Source of the DNA: AAA164-E04 sp014239995
GTDB lineage: Bacteria; Verrucomicrobiota; Verrucomicrobiia; Limisphaerales; AAA164-E04
DNA: 64,000 bases
Assembly: GCA_029247315.1 (NCBI GenBank)
Contig: JAQWLM010000161.1
Span: 62,001 to 126,000, forward strand
Reading direction: 5' to 3'
In this document: positions 56,101-61,618 of the stretch, piece after piece
Position numbering within the stretch: the stretch's first letter is position 1
How the letters are laid out: each line of letters opens with the position of its first letter
Notes under the pieces: generated by a model
The model's input: the letters and a program-made list of their open reading frames with translations, nothing else
The model's database searches: none
What the model was told of the DNA's origin: nothing
Program-made: the position numbers and the translations under genes

Positions 56101-57416
56101 TCCGGGAGTCCTTGACTGATTACGGTTGAAGTTTGACCTAACTGTGCCCCTTCGGGAAGATGACGGATTCGCAGGGGACGGATGGCGGAGGGTATGGTCG
56201 TGAAATGGAGCACGGCGGCACCTTTTTGACGAGAGATTTTGGCGAGAAACTTGTATTCCAATGGGAAGGATCCCTGTCTTGCATAGCGAGCGATGTATCC
56301 GCTGGCCTTGCCGGGCACGGGAATCATCAACGATTGCCCGGTATGAATGAGATTGGGATCAATCTGATTCATCCGCGCTATCTTTCTGGCCGTGGATCCG
56401 AACTGGGCAGCAATACCAGCCAAGGTGTCGCCTTGCCGGATGCGGTAGAGAATGGGTTCACGATAATCCAAAGTTGCTCCATCAGCCCGGATCACCTCGA
56501 CCATCGCTGCCTCTCCCCCCAGGAGGGGTAGCAGACCGCCCGTGGGATGATGGACACGTGCGATACCCTTGAAATGAAAAAGCACCGCATCCTCCTTCCA
56601 TTCTCCGGATAACTGGAAATCTTCTACAAACACCGATCTTATATCGGGATCCTTTGTAAGGATGGCCATTTTCAAGTCATAGGGATCCTGAAAAAACCTG
56701 TAATGCAGGTTGTCTTGATTTTTTTCAGATAATTGGGATCGAAACCATGGCGGGAGATCCGTGGGTTTGATGGGCGTTAATCCGGAGTCATGATGGGGTT
56801 CCAGCCTCAATGATTCCGCAGGGGTGACAGCTAAATAACCGCCCGACATGCCAGGGGAGCCTTGAACAAAACGCAGGGGCTCCCATTGTTTCAAGGTCAT
56901 CCCTATTGCAGGGGAATACTGAATGCGGATGGCGCATTCAATCGACGTGCGGGGCGTAGTGGTTTCCTGCATGTGAATGACAAGGAAACGATTTCCACCT
57001 ACATCGCTGCGTACACCCCAATCGAGCATTTCATCCAAGATGACCTCCTGGATTGTACCTTGACCTGAAACCTTCAGTTCGAGTGTCTGGAGATTCCCAC
57101 GAAGCGCCTCGGCTTGTAATTGGTAAAGCCCCGATGCACTCTCCGCGTCGATTTGAAGAAGAATGTTTTGTCGCAAGTTGACAATGGGTTTTTCATTTTC
57201 GGCTTGCAGTGGCTCCAGGTCGGCCCGAATCACCCATGCTGATGTTTGAGGCTTGGCGGTGCCGTTCACTTCAAGTGCGGTGAGCCGTGCTTCCCCTCCG
57301 TGCAGCGGTATGGACCATCCCGACATCCCAAGCAAAAAACATCCCAGGACATATTTCAGAAGACTTGAAGGTTTGTGCATGTCCATGATTTCAAAGGTGA
57401 TGACTGTCTCTTTCAT
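50187..57416 (-). CDS. Giant LysM membrane protein with internally duplicated extracytoplasmic halves
   Basis: A 2409-residue protein. Signal/anchor at about 15-38; LysM domain at about 322-370 (YRIRQGDTLAGIAAQF and QIDPNLIHTGQSL), a peptidoglycan-binding fold; beta-rich region to about 1140; a block of about five membrane helices at 1150-1345; a second beta-rich half at 1345-2385; a C-terminal helix (WLLLLGGAVLGMLML) and a short tail. The halves are homologous: SGAYTLLASYERPFNARGD and LPIQLPEDSRLWSVMVNQ recur about 1055 residues later as IGAYKLRVLYTIPMPADAM and LPIALPDGTRFWFALING. Start ATG 57416, 9 bp after the VWA gene stop; ATG 57380 is an alternative. No known whole-length family; a structural or sensory envelope role is inferred. 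Confidence 0.85.
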   Translation of the reverse strand: MKETVITFEIMDMHKPSSLLKYVLGCFLLGMSGWSIPLHGGEARLTALEVNGTAKPQTSAWVIRADLEPLQAENEKPIVNLRQNILLQIDAESASGLYQLQAEALRGNLQTLELKVSGQGTIQEVILDEMLDWGVRSDVGGNRFLVIHMQETTTPRTSIECAIRIQYSPAIGMTLKQWEPLRFVQGSPGMSGGYLAVTPAESLRLEPHHDSGLTPIKPTDLPPWFRSQLSEKNQDNLHYRFFQDPYDLKMAILTKDPDIRSVFVEDFQLSGEWKEDAVLFHFKGIARVHHPTGGLLPLLGGEAAMVEVIRADGATLDYREPILYRIRQGDTLAGIAAQFGSTARKIARMNQIDPNLIHTGQSLMIPVPGKASGYIARYARQGSFPLEYKFLAKISRQKGAAVLHFTTIPSAIRPLRIRHLPEGAQLGQTSTVISQGLPDASGTLSFHAASDGPIHLEIRKDYSDEDSKLFFAAETWEESMISPGMMRQSFQTTVRVMQGSMHELAFSIRGEGEIISVESDQLYGWEVVENAGNNGRLLKLKLNEVQTESFNVRIHAQTSMGAFPASAQPMRLFPVNATRYGGWIRIANSGAVRLEVDQASGLSRISPEQLNAQPGGTNLFSDQGKQIFAYRYASTIHELGIRADNIVPEISVSELLIYEIGLADLNIEAELELNIREAPVQEIQVKLPNHYTLSKVQSDELGDYTVRKASTEDEVVLTLQFTGLFEGRRVVTLALEQNTPLEPGVWNLPHIGVMNAKSTRGNIAITADTGLRTLPTLVSGLAETPAGYFPRRLEGIQSAFRIREANWSASFQLERLEQSVQADALHLFTIGEGMAYGSSVMHYFISGAPLDSFEVALSDDYFNLEFTGREVRDWVKTETGYTVFLHNPISGAYTLLASYERPFNARGDTLTFAGIRPSDAQSEQGYTIITSAYQFRVQPVAASGSLSAIEPTEVPPEHRLFIDAPILAAYHYTALPVDLQLELQPLSQGDTLDLVVDRASIRTHVSATGEMLTEATYFIKSQGSAMLPIQLPEDSRLWSVMVNQKTAATVQDANGYQVPIPSEQRPDALQTVQVKWAARTENPNRLTVQTASIGVPVVLAEWVIEPDPGHQLRYRNGNLLPITLPRDVSGWSSLLHIMSGQGAREKDGIIQCILATILGIIAVMVWRFAKGKDAATSRWRFWSGTLLGAASVCVMLGILVHLAHPVLAPDTFDDESSVAFMAPVLDTDTTLTTELDHFEKNQAPVRFFPGILLVFSLMLWVAGTLQPDALRRKIAWSISWMILFGITLSAPHGWSTFIFCLGLFYVVHIAVPWALRLRHGPGFARSAAVAAWALLACLPTGNLKAQTPGMPAASTVQTSPAWKASLLDQEIEIKGDRILVNATLHWTTDKPDTLDLLRDPVILKSIQWTGGKAKVFRRETNGQWVHALAAREAGSFEIIFAYEISPSNNRSTQGFTLPTTMALVHQLTLKVINREVDLLCDQSISSTSQVTEDGHTVASMLLAPAEGARIAVRPRARDASREQAVYFAEWSHMFLPSAGLVEGFHTVFIRLAQGELSLLKIKVPGTWTIADVINHGSDGWRFDPGASILSVPLNPPQQGSFQISLRSQLAAEPLPYTRQANIPSLEGAEREVGMLAVATMPDVQLLDLKPVEMSEIRLEDFSSELHQLAGQALNGDPIVRRAFRYGDGEPTLTVHADAVSSDLRFLTRQTLSLSEDRSVLGVECQVDISRAGVFRLRFPLPDDMDVESVSGSALSHWTEMTRDETRYITLHFHDKTIGRTDIQLSLAGPGPVAGGRWEVPRVRFEEASKQTGQLTLSSEQGLRLQVVNQEGVVQLDPEELGLGNKNASVFRLLFQDWNMLLDVTQLPPWIQTDGLQYIQLSEGRGEAQTRFNYQIRNAGVKELRVALPSDAEGVRFQGEHISDFIASDMDGNDDRLQWSVKLDRRVIGAYKLRVLYTIPMPADAMTFTVQGDLALDARLQRGYVAVGLEGRLRGTLEALPPELQVIEWLSIPSEWNQSVQAAAARLSFRLIQPEYQFRLNLQKRKVAKLLPAQVQRVNLRSVVSDNGMILTEIKMELNPGDKRLLPIALPDGTRFWFALINGHSVWPWESGGKILIPLEAASEPNKPTVVEFLYTSNLGYSGRSQLRLELVGPEFDLPLENVTWEVFLDKKWQLHRHEGSLQLAQGASGLVSTTMNWDQYFQEQSRIQKEQTQTAEQFLNLGNELLIKGDPQYARKAFEHAYGLSRHDAAFNEDARVQLHNLKTKQAFLSLNFRNNYVQNQTVTSDPSSSDNNQPGSQLQFKPEDYEQLVVKNSDDINTAFNNQAERIIRQQEAAVEKPQLLKATFPKHGNTYTFQQSMQVGDWSKLHLSIEAQQATTGISAWTQTGWLLLLGGAVLGMLMLGKPDDIQ

Positions 57417-57424
57417 AAAATAAG

Positions 57425-60400
57425 CTATAATCCACTGATGGAACGAGCCTGTGCGAGCATGCGTTCCAATGTGTGCGGACCTGGATCGTTTCCATAAACG
57501 TGGGGTATGCCCTGGAAAAGTTCCTGCAGGGCATTGAGTGAAATACCTCCGGCATGTGGGTTTCCGCTCATCCACTCAGCAAAAAAAGCCGAAGTCATTG
57601 CCATTTTCATTGAAGGTGAACTGGCCATGGCTTCAGGAATGGTATTGCGGTAAGGCACCGTCCACTCCTCCTCGTGATACTGGTCGGTGTGGGGCTTTCG
57701 GTAACGCACGCGCACGATTCCGAGAGGGCCAGACCCGTTTTCCTTCGGTTCGATCACATAGAGCGCATTACCTGATTCAGCGCTCCCAATTTCGGCGGCG
57801 TCCACGGCATTATCCAAAAATTGTTCTTTGTTCAGTTGGTGGCGTGCATATCCAATCTGCCGCCATGTGCCCACGCGATCCGCGTTGAATTCAACCTGCA
57901 CTTTCACATCCGAGGCCGCTACGTTCAGGGCTCCCGCCAAGCGATGTGCGAAGGCATGCGTTGCATCGGCTGGATGGTTCAAAAAAGCGTAGCGTCCATC
58001 TCCGTTTCTGGAGAGGGTTTCCAGGAGATGATCGTTGAATCCGTCCCAACCCACGCCAAAACAGTCGAAGGCGATGCCTCGCTGACGTTCGGTTTCGACT
58101 TTTCGCTTCAATGTTTCGGCATCCACATTCCCAAGGTTGGCAGCCCCGTCCGTCAGCAGGACCACACGATTGATACCGTCCTGAACAAAATGATTTGCGG
58201 CAACCTCATAGGCTGCAGTCAGGGCCTCTTCCAGGTTGGTGCCACCTTGTGGCGTCATGTGTTTTACTTTTTCCAGCAGGGCTTGAGGTGAACCGCCGGG
58301 GGCTGCGTCCACCCACAACCGTGCCGTGCGGGCAAAACCCACAACACTGATTTTGTCCCGAGAAGTGAGCAGTTGACTCAAAACATCCAGTGCCTTCCTT
58401 AAAATCTCCCTTCGATCCCTCCGCTCCATGGAACCGGAATTATCCAACAGGATGGTTAAATGCATGGGACGTTTATTCCCGCGACCAGACGCCGCTGTCT
58501 GCAGGGCAAACCGGACCACGTCACGATGATGGGCAAAGGGATGTTGCGCCTGCTCCCAGTGAAATCCAATTGCCTGGTCGCCGTAGGGCGCGGGATCCCG
58601 ATAATTCAGTGCATTCAGGAATTGCTCGCTTCGGATGCTTTCCGGATCTGGGAGCATGCCTTGCTCGAGCATTGCCTGTGCGAGTTTGAAGGAGACGTCT
58701 GAGACATTCAGTGAGAACGTGGAAACGGGATGCTCTGAAGCCTCTTTTTCGGGAAGATGCTCCACCTGCTTGGAGGCCTGGGGGGGGGCTGCCTTTTGGT
58801 TTGATGGGGGCGTTTTTTGTTCCAGACTTTCCAACTCCAAAAGCTCTTTTTCAAAAAGTTTCCGTGAAGGTATGTCCAGACTGCGACCTTGAGTTTCTGC
58901 GAGTGTTTCTATGGTCGAGTGGCCCTCTGAAGCCTTGACGAGACCTGCTTTGTCACCTGGTGAAAGAGATCCGTTCCATTTCGCGGCCTCAGCCTGCTCA
59001 GTGTTCTGGCCACTTGAGCGTAAGGACAAGGGTCTCCTCTTCAAGGTTCGTCCGAGCCGTATTTTGCTTTCGTCCTCAAGGATCTCTGAATTTGGTATCG
59101 ATGGTGTCTGTGCAATCATCTTCTCATTCAATCCAAGATGATCCTCAAAAAACTCCGTGGTTCCCCTGTGGGTTTCCTGGGGCATCTTTCTCATGCGAAC
59201 CCCAGCTTCGGGTTCCCTGCGGTTCAGGAGCTCGTGTTCACCCCTCCTGCTTTGTGAGGTGCCCTGGTTTCGTTCCTTATCTGGATGCCCTGGCATTAAA
59301 GTTGAGTCTCCTCGGGGGGCAGTATCCATTTCTCCTCCGTATCCTCCAAGGCCTCCCTGTTCAGTTCCTGAGCCTGCAACCGGGCGTGGCTTTCGATCGG
59401 CTGCGGGATCGTCCGTGGCGTATGCCCTGGAAAAACGGCTTATCTGGCCTCGATCCTGGATGGAAAGGCCCATGGATGCAGGCGATGGCTCACCGCTGAC
59501 CGACGGATGGACTGGATCGATCCTTTTCTCCCTAAGGCTGTGGGTGCTGACGTCTTGCTGGGGAGTTTTCTCCACGGCGCTTTCTTTTGGTGCTGAAATA
59601 GACGCTGGGGCTTGTGAATACATGCGTATCTCGCTGGAAACATCGGGGGATTCCTTTATCTGGTTGTCATTCAAATACCACGCAGCATCCTGATTCAGAC
59701 TTCTCGTCTCCAAGGTGGTGCCGGTATCCACGGATGGACGTGACGTATCCAAGAGGCCCTCACGCCCAATTTCCTGGTGCGTGATCAGTTGTTTTTTGGG
59801 TGCCACTGTCGCAGACAAGCCTTCCTGATACTCAATCCCAAAAGCGGGTGATTTACTCGAGAAGGCTTGGGTTTGATCCGGGATCTCCTGATCTACCAAG
59901 GCTTGCAAGGTGTCCTTTTTGTCTGCATTTCCTATAATTTTGGCTCGCTCGGGAGCTTGTTGGAAGGAAAGTTCAAGGGGCTTGGATGGCGGCTCCACCT
60001 CCTCACTGGCCGGGGGAGCAGGCACGATCCCGTATTTTTGCACCGATGAAGAACCTCCGCTGGCTGCTTCAGGGGAACGGCTCAACATGGGCATGGGAGT
60101 ATCCTCAGTCGTTGCTGCCATACCTGTAAGTGCCGAAGGATGAGTGGCGCTCATATCAGGTTCAGCAGTATGCGCCAAGTCATGAGAAACGGGTTCTCCA
60201 TCTGATCTTAAATCCGCATGCAGAGCTGTCTCCGGGATTCCTTCCCAATCCCATTCCGAGGTTCCTTTGGATCGAATCCTGGCAGGTGAAGACTCCTTCA
60301 AGTGAGCACTCGACGCTTCACTGACTTCTGAAATGCCTGAGTCTGCGCTGGCAAACATGCGTGAGTCATGCGCAAGCTGCTGCATTTGGATCATCAAGCT

Positions 60401-60775
60401 GTAGGCGGAAAGGGAGACAATCAGCATGGCAGCCAAGCCCATGGGCACAAACCACGGAACACGATTGACTGGACTGCCCTGGTGGGTTTCCTGAATAACA
60501 TCGCTGTGGCGCAGGGCTCGAAGAAGGGCTTCCCGCCGGTCCGGACAGAGCCTCGAGGGAATGTCCGTTTCAGCAGTAAGCGATTTCTCTGGTGGGTGGG
60601 TTGCCTTGCGCAAGAGCGATACGGACGTTTTTAACTCCTGAAGGATGGCCCTCAGTGGTGCGCTATCTTTCAACTTGGCCTCGATTTCCTTCGCATCCTG
60701 CTCCTCGAGCTCGCCCAGTAAATAGGCGGTCAACCTGACTTCGATGTCCTCGTGATGGGGCGTGGAATCCTTCAT
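57425..60775 (-). CDS. Membrane anti-sigma-like protein with YfbK-type von Willebrand A domain
   Basis: A 1116-residue protein. N-terminal 60 residues (TAYLLGELEEQDAKEIEAKL) look like an anti-sigma domain without zinc ligands; one membrane helix at about 106-130; a long disordered Ser/Pro/Gly-rich linker to about 690; then the YfbK-type vWF N-region, a VWA domain with MIDAS DNSGS (D778, S780, S782), and a YfbK C-terminal domain (about 970-1110). The VWA part should bind a metal and a protein partner outside the membrane. The ATG overlaps the sigma-factor stop as ATGA, so it is probably the partner that holds the sigma factor at the membrane. The giant LysM gene follows 9 bp on. Confidence 0.88.
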   Translation of the reverse strand: MKDSTPHHEDIEVRLTAYLLGELEEQDAKEIEAKLKDSAPLRAILQELKTSVSLLRKATHPPEKSLTAETDIPSRLCPDRREALLRALRHSDVIQETHQGSPVNRVPWFVPMGLAAMLIVSLSAYSLMIQMQQLAHDSRMFASADSGISEVSEASSAHLKESSPARIRSKGTSEWDWEGIPETALHADLRSDGEPVSHDLAHTAEPDMSATHPSALTGMAATTEDTPMPMLSRSPEAASGGSSSVQKYGIVPAPPASEEVEPPSKPLELSFQQAPERAKIIGNADKKDTLQALVDQEIPDQTQAFSSKSPAFGIEYQEGLSATVAPKKQLITHQEIGREGLLDTSRPSVDTGTTLETRSLNQDAAWYLNDNQIKESPDVSSEIRMYSQAPASISAPKESAVEKTPQQDVSTHSLREKRIDPVHPSVSGEPSPASMGLSIQDRGQISRFSRAYATDDPAADRKPRPVAGSGTEQGGLGGYGGEMDTAPRGDSTLMPGHPDKERNQGTSQSRRGEHELLNRREPEAGVRMRKMPQETHRGTTEFFEDHLGLNEKMIAQTPSIPNSEILEDESKIRLGRTLKRRPLSLRSSGQNTEQAEAAKWNGSLSPGDKAGLVKASEGHSTIETLAETQGRSLDIPSRKLFEKELLELESLEQKTPPSNQKAAPPQASKQVEHLPEKEASEHPVSTFSLNVSDVSFKLAQAMLEQGMLPDPESIRSEQFLNALNYRDPAPYGDQAIGFHWEQAQHPFAHHRDVVRFALQTAASGRGNKRPMHLTILLDNSGSMERRDRREILRKALDVLSQLLTSRDKISVVGFARTARLWVDAAPGGSPQALLEKVKHMTPQGGTNLEEALTAAYEVAANHFVQDGINRVVLLTDGAANLGNVDAETLKRKVETERQRGIAFDCFGVGWDGFNDHLLETLSRNGDGRYAFLNHPADATHAFAHRLAGALNVAASDVKVQVEFNADRVGTWRQIGYARHQLNKEQFLDNAVDAAEIGSAESGNALYVIEPKENGSGPLGIVRVRYRKPHTDQYHEEEWTVPYRNTIPEAMASSPSMKMAMTSAFFAEWMSGNPHAGGISLNALQELFQGIPHVYGNDPGPHTLERMLAQARSISGL

Positions 60776-61332
60776 TCTGAAACACCTATCTTCTTCAATT
60801 CCAATGCCAATGATTTGATTGCATGATGTAGTACATACCCTACGTTGCTCACCGATAATCCCGTTTCCTTTGCGATTTCCCGGTAGGACATGTCCTTTTC
60901 AAATTTGAGGTACACCAGTTTTTGGCTTCGCGCGTCCAGTGCCTTCAGGCTGAGCCGAACGAGACCAAGGGCCTCCTGGTGTACGATGGACTCATCCGGT
61001 GGGAGTTCAGGGTCCTTTGTTGCTGCCGATATGATGATGTCTGGGGCTTTTGTCTGCTCGATGGAAAAGGTTCGATTTGCCTTCCTGTGTTGATTGACGG
61101 CCAAATTGTGAATCGTACGGTAAAGCCATGGTTTGGGGGTCTTGACATGTTTGAAATGTCTGTGAAGTTTCATAAAAGACTCCTGTACAATGTCTTGAGA
61201 TGTCTCTATCGATTGGGTCAATCGATAGGCGTAGGCGAGTAATGGGGATTCCAAAGACTCAAAAAGAGCCTCCAGGCCATCGGCTTGTGTCTTTTCCTCA
61301 TGACTTGGATTCGATGCTTCCACGATGCTCAT
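60772..61332 (-). CDS. ECF-type RNA polymerase sigma factor
   Basis: A 186-residue sigma-70-family factor of the extracytoplasmic-function type. Region 2 at about 25-90 (YAYRLTQSIETSQDIVQESF; KPWLYRTIHNLAVN) and region 4 at about 125-180 (LSLKALDARSQKLVYLKFEK, then DMSYREIAKETGLSVSNVGY as the HTH); regions 1 and 3 are missing, as usual. The end has SLALELKKIG. The start ATG 61332 is preferred; TTG 61359 would add nine residues. First gene of a three-gene operon, ATGA-overlapping the anti-sigma-like VWA gene. It probably controls its own operon, which is inference. Confidence 0.93.
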   Translation of the reverse strand: MSIVEASNPSHEEKTQADGLEALFESLESPLLAYAYRLTQSIETSQDIVQESFMKLHRHFKHVKTPKPWLYRTIHNLAVNQHRKANRTFSIEQTKAPDIIISAATKDPELPPDESIVHQEALGLVRLSLKALDARSQKLVYLKFEKDMSYREIAKETGLSVSNVGYVLHHAIKSLALELKKIGVSE

Positions 61333-61618
61333 TGCGTTGCCAAATGCTTCAAAACTCAAGTGAAATCAGACGATTCAAGGGTCCTTGCATCTATTAAGAC
61401 ACTCGATGCATGCACTCATTAGAAAAAAAATGGGAGTTTGCCCCGGTTGTGGTCTGCGCGAGTGAAACATGCCGAGTTACAACCTTCAGCCTGAATGGGG
61501 AAGAAGTCATCATGGTTGTAAGGGATGATGCATAACGGAATGTCTTCAATACCCCATCATGAACTGGATACCAACTTGGCGATAGGCGGTTTTACTGCTA
61601 TTTTTTCCTCTAAGTCTC

